A DNA stretch of 5,636 nucleotides from the NCBI GenBank assembly GCA_937914895.1, contig CALGIL010000465.1:1-5636 (forward strand). Reading direction: 5' to 3'. Shown in pieces: positions 1 through 5,255 of this stretch (within the stretch, counting starts at the first letter, position 1; each line of letters begins with the position of its first letter). The notes under the pieces were generated by a model. The model had not been told where the DNA came from and ran no database searches. It saw nothing but the letters and a program-made list of their open reading frames with translations. Made by a program: the position numbers and the translations under genes. The DNA is from an uncultured Angelakisella sp. GTDB lineage: Bacteria; Bacillota; Clostridia; Oscillospirales; Ruminococcaceae.

Positions 1-31
1 CCCCCGGAGGCACCCCGGCAATCTTTGGAAC

Positions 32-49
32 CTTTCCATTGCTGGAAAG
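32..49. other. Hairpin, 7-bp stem with 4-base loop
   Basis: CTTTCCA at 32-38 is the exact reverse complement of TGGAAAG at 43-49, with loop TTGC. No T-run follows, so this is not a standard intrinsic terminator. It is the first of several small hairpins in the region before the terminase genes. Confidence 0.5.
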
Positions 50-52
50 TAA

Positions 53-130
53 CAAACAAAAGGCACCCCCTGGTACGACCAGGACGGACAACAGAAAACC
101 TATATCTATAAGGCCCCGCCGGAGGCGTAG
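53..130 (+). pseudogene. Possible 3' remnant of an upstream coding sequence
   Basis: Reading from 53 after an in-frame TAA (50-52), the frame encodes 25 residues that look protein-like, including WYDQDGQQKTYIYKAPPEA, and ends at TAG (128-130). There is no ATG, GTG or TTG start in the open stretch and no ribosome binding site leading into it, so it cannot stand as a gene as it is. It could be the tail of a gene that lost its frame to the left, a decayed fragment, or a chance composition. I do not recognise a family. Confidence is low because the stretch is short and only composition supports it. Confidence 0.22.
69..83. other. Hairpin, 6-bp stem with 3-base loop
   Basis: CCTGGT at 69-74 and ACCAGG at 78-83 are exact reverse complements around the loop ACG. 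No T-run follows. It lies inside the protein-like remnant at 53-130. Confidence 0.4.
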
Positions 131-135
131 GAGGG

Positions 136-154
136 TTTGGGGCAACACCCCAAA
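136..154. other. Hairpin, 7-bp stem with 5-base loop
   Basis: TTTGGGG at 136-142 pairs exactly with CCCCAAA at 148-154 around the loop CAACA. It sits 6 bases after the TAG that closes the remnant and just upstream of the AGAAGGA site that precedes the possible small ORF at 173. The downstream sequence is purine-rich (GAGTAAAG), so it is not an intrinsic terminator on the + strand. Confidence 0.45.
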
Positions 155-172
155 GAGTAAAGAAGGATAACC

Positions 173-247
173 TTGGCTAAAAACAGCCCCCGCCCGCAGG
201 GCGCTGAAAACGCCCCGCAGGTCCTTCCCCCGGAGGATAATTTGTAA
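173..247 (+). CDS. Possible small ORF of 24 residues, TTG start
   Basis: A TTG at 173 follows an AGAAGGA Shine-Dalgarno-like sequence (160-166) with six bases of spacing. It opens a frame reading MAKNSPRPQGAENAPQVL and a few more residues to a TAA at 245-247. The start resembles many phage protein starts. The product is short, Pro- and Asn-containing, with no predicted domain or membrane segment. I do not recognise it. It could be a genuine micropeptide, a leader ORF for the terminase operon, or the surviving N-terminus of a longer small-terminase gene that lost its frame. The last idea is supported only by a similar short motif (KNAPQTL) in another frame at about 280-300. TTG initiation and short length keep confidence low. 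Confidence 0.28.
   Translation: MAKNSPRPQGAENAPQVLPPEDNL
199..215. other. Weak hairpin, 5-bp stem
   Basis: GGGCG at 199-203 can pair with CGCCC at 211-215 around a 7-base A-rich loop. On its own this is within what chance gives in GC-rich DNA. It is listed because it belongs to the run of hairpins before the terminase. Confidence 0.25.
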
Positions 248-259
248 ACCTTTGTGTGA

Positions 260-281
260 TTTTGCAGTCCGCACTGCAAAA
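260..281. other. Perfect 9-bp inverted repeat, 4-base spacer
   Basis: TTTTGCAGT at 260-268 is the exact reverse complement of ACTGCAAAA at 273-281, with CCGC between. T-runs lie on the 5' side and A-runs on the 3' side on both strands. This is opposite to the layout of an intrinsic terminator, so a protein-binding palindrome or RNA hairpin is more likely. It lies 56 bases upstream of the small terminase start, so a terminase, regulator or packaging-site role is possible by position. No known operator is recognised. Confidence 0.5.
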
Positions 282-321
282 AAATGCCCCGCAGACCCTG
301 TGGGTGAAAGGGATCACCCTG

Positions 322-329
322 AAAGGAGG
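322..329 (+). promoter_or_regulatory. Shine-Dalgarno site for the small terminase gene
   Basis: AAAGGAGG, seven bases before the ATG at 337, is close to a perfect match to the 16S anti-SD. It decides the start. The frame is open back to a GTG at 256, but that GTG lacks a comparable site. The ATG at 332 hits a stop after two codons. Confidence 0.85.
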
Positions 330-336
330 AGATGGG

Positions 337-681
337 ATGACCGACCGAAAAAAGGGGAAGAAGCCCCCCAGAACGGTCCGGGAGGGCTACCGCCGCCTGG
401 CCTTTGGCCCGGTGGGGGACGCGGTGCGCCTGGCGTTTTGGGAGGAGGGGGACGCCCTGGACCCCACCGGACTGGACCTGTATAACGTGTCCGAAATCCG
501 GCGGGTAAAGGGCGGCGTGGAGGTGCGCTTTTATGACCGCCTGGATGCCCTGGACCGCCTGACCCAGCTGGACCGGGAGGAACGCCGGGAGGGCCAGGGG
601 CTGTTTGACGCCCTGCGCCAGGGGGCTCAGGCCCTGCGGGACGCCCCCGGCGGGGAGGACGGGGAAGAGGATGGGGTATAA
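337..681 (+). CDS. terS: Terminase small subunit-like protein (short form)
   Basis: This 114-residue protein probably recognises the phage packaging site and regulates the large terminase in the cytoplasm during DNA packaging. Residues 46-76 (LDLYNVSEIRRVKGG, then VEVRFYDRLDALDRL) match what I recall of the C-terminal part of Terminase_2/XtmA-type small subunits, where a hydrophobic strand pair leads into a Y/F-D-[KR]-L-x-A-L-x-x-L helix. A Lys/Arg-rich N-terminus (residues 4-20) could contact DNA. The tail (about 79-114) is charged and ends in an acidic Gly-rich stretch. The N-terminal helix-turn-helix usual in that family is not visible, and the protein is shorter than typical members (roughly 150 residues or more). 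The ATG at 337 is chosen for its strong AAAGGAGG site. The 3' end overlaps terL by 11 bases, implying translational coupling. The position directly before terL supports the role; the family call is resemblance, not a search result. Confidence 0.72.
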   Translation: MTDRKKGKKPPRTVREGYRRLAFGPVGDAVRLAFWEEGDALDPTGLDLYNVSEIRRVKGGVEVRFYDRLDALDRLTQLDREERREGQGLFDALRQGAQALRDAPGGEDGEEDGV

Positions 682-1984
682 GCCCTTTTCCCGCAAGCAG
701 CTGGAGGTGCTGACCTGGTGGCACCGGCAAAGCCGGCACCACGGTCGGGACGCCGTCATCTGCGACGGGGCGGTGCGCAGCGGCAAGACCCTCTGCCTAT
801 CCCTGTCCTTTGTGGCCTGGGCCATGTCCGCCTTTGACGGGGCGGATTTTGCCCTCTGCGGCAAGACGGTCACCTCCCTGTCCCGCAACCTGGTGGCGCC
901 CCTGCTGCCCCTGCTGCAGGAGGCGGGCCTTGCCTGCCGCTATCTGGTCAGCAAGGGCCGGCTGGAGGTCAGCTGCATGGGGCGGCAGAATCGGTTCCAC
1001 CTCTTTGGGGGACGGGACGAGTCCTCGGCGGCGCTCATTCAGGGCATTACCCTGTCCGGGGTGCTGCTGGACGAGGTGGCGCTTATGCCCCGCTCCTTTG
1101 TGGAGCAGGCCCTGGCCCGGTGCTCGGTGGCGGGGTCCCGGTTTTGGTTTTCCTGCAACCCGGAGCACCCCCTCCACTGGTTCTATCAGGAGTGGATCCG
1201 GAAGGCGGAAGAAAAAAACGCGCTGTACCTCCACTTTACCATGGCGGACAACCCCAGCCTGACGCCCGAGATCCGCAGGCGGTACGAGGGGCTGTACGCC
1301 GGGGTGTTTTACCAGCGGTTTGTGCTGGGGCGGTGGACCGCCCCGTCGGGCCTTGTGTACCCCATGTTTTCGCCCCAGCGGCACCTGGCGCAGCCGCCCG
1401 CCCCGCCGGAGGAATGGTACGTCTCCTGCGATTACGGCACCGTCAACCCCTGCTCCATGGGGCTTTGGGGCCGGGTGGGGCAGGTCTGGTACCGGGCGGC
1501 GGAGTACTATCACGATTCCCGGCGGACGGGGGTGATGCGCACCGACGAGGAGTACTACCGCGCCCTGGAGGCCCTGGCCGGAGAGCGGCCCCTGGCCGGG
1601 GTGGTGGTGGACCCCTCCGCCGCCAGCTTTTTGGAGTGCGTCCGCCGCCACGGGCGGTATACCGCCATTCAGGCCCGCAACCAGGTGGCCGACGGCATCC
1701 GGCTGGTCAGCGACGCCCTGAAAAGCGGGCGCATCCTCATCGGGCCGGACTGCCGGGACGCCATACGGGAATTCGGCCTGTACCGGTGGAAGGAGCAGTC
1801 GGCCCAGGACGCCCCGGTAAAGGAGGACGACCACGCCATGGACGACATCCGCTATTTTGTGTCCACCGTCCTGGACAGGGAACAGCCCGCCGGGGCCTTT
1901 GCCGCCGTGGTGCGGCCCCCTGTAAGCTTTTGCGGGGCCGGCGGCCCCACCTTGGCCGCCGGTGGGAAAGGAGTGAGGTTGTGA
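671..1984 (+). CDS. terL: Terminase large subunit (packaging ATPase and nuclease)
   Basis: This 437-residue two-domain motor cuts concatemeric phage DNA and drives it into the prohead through the portal using ATP. The N-terminal ATPase has a Walker A loop GAVRSGKT (residues 33-40, Lys39), a Walker B VLLDEV (131-136, Asp134 and Glu135) and a coupling-type motif SCNP (161-164). The C-terminal RNase H-like nuclease shows metal-binding acids in SCDYGT (Asp254), VVVDPS (Asp314) and DDHAMDDIRY (386-395, Asp391/Asp392). The length is normal for the family and all key residues are present, so it should be active. The ATG at 671 gives a sensible MGYKPFSRKQ start; an upstream in-frame start at 605 would lie inside terS and add a non-family segment. 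Its own SD (GGAAGAGG, abutting the start) is poorly spaced, which fits coupling to terS. The last ~25 residues are Gly/Ala/Pro-rich and lie where the DNA forms a hairpin before the portal gene. The TGA stop overlaps the portal GTG. Confidence 0.95.
   Translation: MGYKPFSRKQLEVLTWWHRQSRHHGRDAVICDGAVRSGKTLCLSLSFVAWAMSAFDGADFALCGKTVTSLSRNLVAPLLPLLQEAGLACRYLVSKGRLEVSCMGRQNRFHLFGGRDESSAALIQGITLSGVLLDEVALMPRSFVEQALARCSVAGSRFWFSCNPEHPLHWFYQEWIRKAEEKNALYLHFTMADNPSLTPEIRRRYEGLYAGVFYQRFVLGRWTAPSGLVYPMFSPQRHLAQPPAPPEEWYVSCDYGTVNPCSMGLWGRVGQVWYRAAEYYHDSRRTGVMRTDEEYYRALEALAGERPLAGVVVDPSAASFLECVRRHGRYTAIQARNQVADGIRLVSDALKSGRILIGPDCRDAIREFGLYRWKEQSAQDAPVKEDDHAMDDIRYFVSTVLDREQPAGAFAAVVRPPVSFCGAGGPTLAAGGKGVRL
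1938..1962. other. Perfect 9-bp GC hairpin just upstream of the portal SD
   Basis: CCGGCGGCC at 1938-1946 pairs exactly with GGCCGCCGG at 1954-1962 around a 7-base loop. An alternative 6-bp stem (GGGGCC 1934-1939 with GGCCCC 1943-1948) overlaps it and is mutually exclusive. The hairpin lies within the 3' end of terL, 4 bases before the AAAGGAG (1967-1973) that serves the portal gene. No T-run follows. It could pace ribosomes or tune portal translation, which is inference. Confidence 0.5.
1967..1973 (+). promoter_or_regulatory. Shine-Dalgarno site that fixes the portal GTG start
   Basis: AAAGGAG lies seven bases before the GTG at 1981. The portal frame stays open far upstream through terL without meaning, so this site and the GTGA overlap are what define the start. 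Confidence 0.8.
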
Positions 1985-3189
1985 ACCTGAAAGACCTGTT
2001 TCGGCGGGGGTCCCCCCGGGTGTCGGTGCAGACCGCCCGCGCCGAGGGCATATTGGGGACCTGGGGCGGCCGCCCCCTGCGGCCCCCCGAGGCGGCGGTG
2101 TACGAGGAGCTGTGCCAGGCGGTGCCCCTGGTGGACGCGGCCCTGGAAAAAATCATCCGCCTGGTGGGGGGCTTTCGGCCCCGGTGCCGGGGGACACAGG
2201 CCCAGCGCCATCTGGACCGCCTGTACCGGGAGATCCCCGTGGGGGCGTCCCAGCGGGGGCTGGAGGCCTTTGCCGCCTCGTACCTGCGCAGTCTGCTGGT
2301 GTACGGCAGCGCCGTGGGGGAGATGGTGCTGTCCCCCGGCGGGGACCGGCTGGAGGCATTATATCTGCCCGCCCTGCGGCATCTGGAGATCGCCCGGGGC
2401 AAAAGCCCCCTGGAGGCGGAAATTCTGGTGGCCGGGCCCGGCGGGGGCAAGCCCCTGCCCTACCCCCAGCTGGTGCTGTTTTCCGCCCTGAACCCAAAGC
2501 CCGGGGAGGTGACAGGCCAGCCGCTGCTGGCGGGGCTGCCCTTTTTGGCGGACATCCTGATGGAGATTTTTAAGGCGGTGGGCAACAACTTCCAGCGCAT
2601 TGGCAGCCTGCGGTATGCCGTCACCTACAAGCCCGGGCCCGGCGACCGGGGCAGCGCCCCGGAAATTGCCGAAAATATCGCCCGGGAGTGGACCGCCGCC
2701 ATGTCCCAAAGCGCCGGGGGCCAGGTGCGGGATTTTGTGGCGGTGGGGGATGTGGGCATCCGGGTCATCGGCGCGGACAACCAGTACATCGACACCCAGG
2801 TGCCGGTGCGGCAGATTTTGGAGCAGATGGTGGCAAAGCTGGGCATCCCCCCCTTTCTGTTGGGCCTCAGCTGGAGCACCACCGAGCGGATGAGCCGCCA
2901 GCAGGCGGATATTCTGACCAGCGAGCTGGAAAGCTACCGCCATTTGCTGGCGCCGGTGCTGGAAGAAATCTGCCGCATGTCCCTGGCCCTGGCCGGGCTG
3001 GAGGACAGCCCCGAGATTTTGTGGGACAGCATCAGTCTTCAGGACGAGACGGAGCAGGCGGCGGCGCGGCTGTCCAACGCCCGGGCCGCCCAGCTGGAGG
3101 CGGCCATTCCCGGGGGAATGGGGGAAAACCCATCCCCCGGCGGAGGGGGCCGCCCCCCGGCGGGACTGAGAAACGGAGGGAAAGCATGA
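1981..3189 (+). CDS. Phage portal protein
   Basis: This 402-residue protein should form the dodecameric ring at one capsid vertex that docks the terminase, conducts DNA and later carries the neck. Recognition rests on its place between terL and the protease/capsid genes and on portal-like segments: a helical start around residues 40-63 (YEELCQAVPLVDAALEKIIR), the YLRSLLVYGSAVGEMVL region (101-117), and KLGIPPFLLGLSWSTTERMS (286-305) followed by a long helix (306-333). The GIPPFLLG motif near the stem/clip end is typical of HK97/SPP1-type portals. It starts with GTG and overlaps terL in GTGA. It is near the short end of the portal size range. The last ~25 residues are Gly/Pro-rich (PGGMGENPSPGGGGRPPAG) and look disordered; the DNA there forms tandem hairpins before the protease SD. 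The stop overlaps the protease start in ATGA, implying coupled translation and matched dosage. The exact portal subfamily is not assigned. Confidence 0.88.
   Translation: MNLKDLFRRGSPRVSVQTARAEGILGTWGGRPLRPPEAAVYEELCQAVPLVDAALEKIIRLVGGFRPRCRGTQAQRHLDRLYREIPVGASQRGLEAFAASYLRSLLVYGSAVGEMVLSPGGDRLEALYLPALRHLEIARGKSPLEAEILVAGPGGGKPLPYPQLVLFSALNPKPGEVTGQPLLAGLPFLADILMEIFKAVGNNFQRIGSLRYAVTYKPGPGDRGSAPEIAENIAREWTAAMSQSAGGQVRDFVAVGDVGIRVIGADNQYIDTQVPVRQILEQMVAKLGIPPFLLGLSWSTTERMSRQQADILTSELESYRHLLAPVLEEICRMSLALAGLEDSPEILWDSISLQDETEQAAARLSNARAAQLEAAIPGGMGENPSPGGGGRPPAGLRNGGKA
3110..3157. other. Tandem GC hairpins upstream of the protease SD
   Basis: The first stem pairs 3110-3122 with 3129-3140 (12 bp, one bulged A at 3118) around the loop GGAAAA. 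The second pairs GGGGG at 3145-3149 with CCCCC at 3153-3157 around CCG. Both lie inside the codons for the Gly/Pro-rich portal tail, 18 bases before GGAGGG (3175-3180), the protease Shine-Dalgarno. No T-run follows, so termination is unlikely. A role in translational tuning or transcript stability is inference. Confidence 0.5.
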
Positions 3190-4157
3190 AGGAAGGAACC
3201 ATTGAAAAAAGCGGGGCCGCCGTGGACCCGGAGGCCCTGGAGGCCATTGGGCGGTATGCCCGCCGCCCCCTGAAGGCGGAGGAGGTGTACACCTTTTCCA
3301 TGGTGCTGTGCGACAACGAGGTGGACCGGGACCACGAGCGGTTTTCCATCCCGGCCCTGGAGCGGCTGGCCCAGCTTTTTGTGGGCAAGACGGGCATTTT
3401 TGACCACGACCCCAAGGGGGCCAACCAGACCGCCCGCATCTATGGCTGCCGGGTGGAGCGGATTGAGGGCCGGCGCACCACCGTCGGGGAGCCTTATTGT
3501 ACCCTGCGGGCCGAGGCCTACATGGTGCGCAGCGAAAAAAACGCCGATTTGATTTTGGAGATTGACGCGGGCATTAAAAAAGAGGTGAGCGTGGGCTGCG
3601 CGGTGGGGCGGGCGGTCTGCTCCATCTGCGGGCAGGACCGAAGCCGCGACCCCTGCCGCCACCGCCCCGGCCAGATCTACCAGGGGGACGGCGCAGAGCG
3701 GCTGTGCCACACCGTTTTGGACGAACCCGCCGACGCCTACGAGTGGAGCTTTGTGGCGGTGCCGGCCCAGCCCGCCGCCGGGGTCACCAAGGGGCTGGCC
3801 CCCGAAGGGGAGGAGCCCGGTGACATCCTGAAGACCTGGGCGGCCGGGGGCGCCGGCCTGTCCCCCCTGGAGCGGCAGGAGCTGGCCCGGCGGCTGGACC
3901 GTCTGGAGGAGGAGGCCGCCCGGGGCCGGGCCTGGCGGGAAAAGGTGTACGGGGAGGCCCTGCGGCTGGGGGCCCTGGCGGAGCCGGACCTGCCCCGGGA
4001 GCTGCTGGCCAAAACTCTGGATCCCCTGGGCCCGGAGGCCCTGGAGGACTGGGCGGCCCACTTTCGGCGCAAGGCGGCGGGACGCCTGCCCCTAATCCAG
4101 ACGGCGGGGGAGGACGCCCCCCGGCGGGCCGAGGAAAACACCCCCTTTAAGCTGTAA
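3186..4157 (+). CDS. Prohead maturation protease fused to a scaffold-like C-terminal domain
   Basis: This 323-residue protein probably assembles inside the prohead with the capsid protein, then cleaves scaffold and capsid N-termini during maturation. Residues about 33-200 resemble the HK97-family prohead serine protease. VDRDHERFS (46-54) precedes a probable catalytic His74 in IFDHD, the probable catalytic Ser135 lies in KEVSVG, and WSFVAVPAQPAA (187-198) matches the conserved S-x-V-A-V-P-A-x-P signature. A Cys/His cluster, CSIC at 145-148 then Cys157 and His159, sits just after Ser135 and looks like a zinc knuckle. Residues about 226-256 form a Leu/Arg/Glu-rich helix (ELARRLDRLEEEAARG) likely to be a coiled coil, and the Ala/Leu-rich tail ends in NTPFKL; this half fits a scaffold. 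No separate scaffold gene is present, which supports the fusion. ATG at 3186 overlaps the portal stop and has GGAGGG five bases upstream. The third catalytic residue is not assigned. Confidence 0.83.
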   Translation: MKEGTIEKSGAAVDPEALEAIGRYARRPLKAEEVYTFSMVLCDNEVDRDHERFSIPALERLAQLFVGKTGIFDHDPKGANQTARIYGCRVERIEGRRTTVGEPYCTLRAEAYMVRSEKNADLILEIDAGIKKEVSVGCAVGRAVCSICGQDRSRDPCRHRPGQIYQGDGAERLCHTVLDEPADAYEWSFVAVPAQPAAGVTKGLAPEGEEPGDILKTWAAGGAGLSPLERQELARRLDRLEEEAARGRAWREKVYGEALRLGALAEPDLPRELLAKTLDPLGPEALEDWAAHFRRKAAGRLPLIQTAGEDAPRRAEENTPFKL

Positions 4158-4215
4158 AAACCCCATCGGCAAAGGGCAAGAAGGAATTTTTGGCGCATTT
4201 GGAAAGGAGACGCAG
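4158..4215 (+). promoter_or_regulatory. Leader of the major capsid gene with strong SD
   Basis: This 58-base spacer is the only non-overlapping gap with A/T-rich, weakly structured sequence in the operon. AAAGGAG at 4203-4209 lies six bases before the capsid ATG. It lacks the strong GC hairpin seen before the portal, protease and connector starts. No convincing promoter or terminator is seen. An open leader with a strong SD would fit the high copy number needed for the capsid protein, which is inference. Confidence 0.55.
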
Positions 4216-5232
4216 ATGAACAACTACAAATCGCTGGGACTTGACAGGGCCATGTACCATTCGTCCAGGGGCAGCTTCAGCCAGCTGCTGGAGGAGCTGG
4301 ACCCCTCCGGCGACTACGCCGGCACCGACCTTGGGGGGCTGGACGCCTACGAGCGGCAGCTCAAGCGCTTTGACATCCGGGTAAAGGGCCCCCGCAGCAA
4401 CCAGGTGGAAAAATTTTTCAGCACCGCCAGCAGCGCCGCCCTCTTCCCGGAATACGTGGCCCGGGCGGTGCACCAGGGCATGGGGGAGGCGGCCATTCTG
4501 GAAAGCATTGTCGCCTCCAAAACCAACATCGACTCCCTGGACTACCGGTCCATCTCGGTGGACAACGGCAAGGAGCTGATGGAGCTGAAGGCCGTGGGCG
4601 AGGGCCAGGAGATTCCCGAGACCGCCATCCACCTTAAAGAAAATCTGGTGCGCCTTAAAAAGCGGGGCCGCATGCTGGCGGCCTCCTACGAGGCGCTGCG
4701 CTTTCAGCGGCTGGACCTGTTTACCGTGGCCCTGCGGCAGATTGGGGGCTACATTGCCAAAAGCCAGCTGGACGACGCGGTGGAGGTCCTTGTAAACGGG
4801 GACGGGTCGCCGGAAAGCGCCGCCGAGGTTTTGGAGACCGCTGCCCCGGACATGGCCTACGGGGACCTGGTGCGCCTGTGGGAGCAGTTTGAGGAATACC
4901 AGATGAACACCCTGCTGGCCGCCCCGGACATGGCGGCAAAGCTTCTCAATCTGCCGGAGTTTAAGGACCCCGCCGCGGGCCTTGGCTTCCAGAACAGCGG
5001 AAAGCTGGGCACCCCTTTGGGGGCGGTACTGTTCAAGACCGCGTCGGTGCCCGCCGGGACCCTGGTGGCCCTGGACAGCCGCTGCGCCCTGGAAATGGTC
5101 ACCGCCGGGGAGGTGCAGGTGGACTACGACAAGCTCATCAGCTGCCAGCTGGAACGGGCGGCCATCACCTCCATCGCGGGCTTTGTCAAAATCTTTCCCG
5201 CGGCGGTCAAGGTGCTGACCCTGAAGTCCTGA
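4216..5232 (+). CDS. Major capsid protein, HK97-type fold
   Basis: This 338-residue protein should form the icosahedral head shell. Identity rests on position after the protease/scaffold and on capsid-like segments. A charged, helical N-terminal region (about 1-66) comes first. It is followed by STASSAALFPEYVARAVHQG (69-88), a motif I associate with capsid proteins of Clostridia-type phages. YRSISVDNG and the following charged stretch (110-150) fit the extended E-loop. The long helix RMLAASYEALRFQRLDLF (152-169) fits the P-domain spine, and later segments (219-338) fit the A-domain. The C-terminal ITSIAGFVKIFPAAVKVLTLKS (317-338) is beta-rich, as expected for the shell core. The ATG has an AAAGGAG site and a six-base gap. 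The N-terminal region could be a cleavable scaffold-like segment removed by the upstream protease. No cross-link residues can be assigned. The gene ends in TGA, followed by a strong hairpin. Confidence 0.88.
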   Translation: MNNYKSLGLDRAMYHSSRGSFSQLLEELDPSGDYAGTDLGGLDAYERQLKRFDIRVKGPRSNQVEKFFSTASSAALFPEYVARAVHQGMGEAAILESIVASKTNIDSLDYRSISVDNGKELMELKAVGEGQEIPETAIHLKENLVRLKKRGRMLAASYEALRFQRLDLFTVALRQIGGYIAKSQLDDAVEVLVNGDGSPESAAEVLETAAPDMAYGDLVRLWEQFEEYQMNTLLAAPDMAAKLLNLPEFKDPAAGLGFQNSGKLGTPLGAVLFKTASVPAGTLVALDSRCALEMVTAGEVQVDYDKLISCQLERAAITSIAGFVKIFPAAVKVLTLKS

Positions 5233-5255
5233 TGGACCGGACAAAAAGCCGGAGG

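Larger units (their letters stand above)
1..336. other. Leader region upstream of the terminase genes with no convincing full-length gene
   Basis: No frame here gives a convincing complete protein on either strand. The stretch is less GC-rich and more A-rich than the genes that follow. It contains perfect inverted repeats at 32-49, 69-83, 136-154 and 260-281, plus a weaker one at 199-215. It also has a possible coding remnant at 53-130 and a possible 24-codon ORF at 173-247. I see no good -35/-10 pair; the AT patch around 101-110 (TATATCTATA) is the only -10-like sequence and it lacks a matching -35. Phage cos or pac sites often lie just upstream of or inside the small terminase gene, so this region is a candidate packaging-recognition site by position only. 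Confidence 0.6.

Noticed and set aside
50..52. Stop-codon recoding to join frame-2 pieces around the TAA
   Set aside because: TAA, TGA and TAG all behave as normal stops at the ends of the genes and open frames in this window, so recoding is not needed or supported.
260..281. Intrinsic terminator
   Set aside because: The T-run is before the stem and the A-run after it on either strand, which is the wrong polarity.
256..336. Longer GTG start for the small terminase
   Set aside because: The frame is open, but there is no good SD before 256, whereas AAAGGAGG sits ideally before 337.
605..670. Longer start for the large terminase
   Set aside because: It would add 22 Cys/Pro/Gly-rich residues from inside terS with no family match. 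The ATG at 671 gives a typical start.
106..888. 260-codon minus-strand open frame over the leader and terS
   Set aside because: It crosses three unrelated + strand regions, has no SD, and its product shows no domain. It is best explained as a compositional shadow.
797..1834. 345-codon open frame on the minus strand opposite terL
   Set aside because: It is the antisense shadow of a well-supported terminase with intact motifs. The product is Pro/Gly/His-rich and unrecognisable.
1120..1980. Upstream extension of the portal frame through terL
   Set aside because: The extension overlaps the conserved terminase nuclease domain and gives Gly/Pro/Arg-rich nonsense. The AAAGGAG plus GTG at 1981 is the proper start.
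2688..3185. Upstream extension of the protease frame inside the portal gene
   Set aside because: It overlaps conserved portal sequence and is compositionally unlike the protease. The ATG at 3186 has a good SD and an ATGA overlap.
3039..4061. 340-codon open frame on the minus strand opposite the protease gene
   Set aside because: Shadow of the + strand gene with the same compositional signs and no start signal of note.
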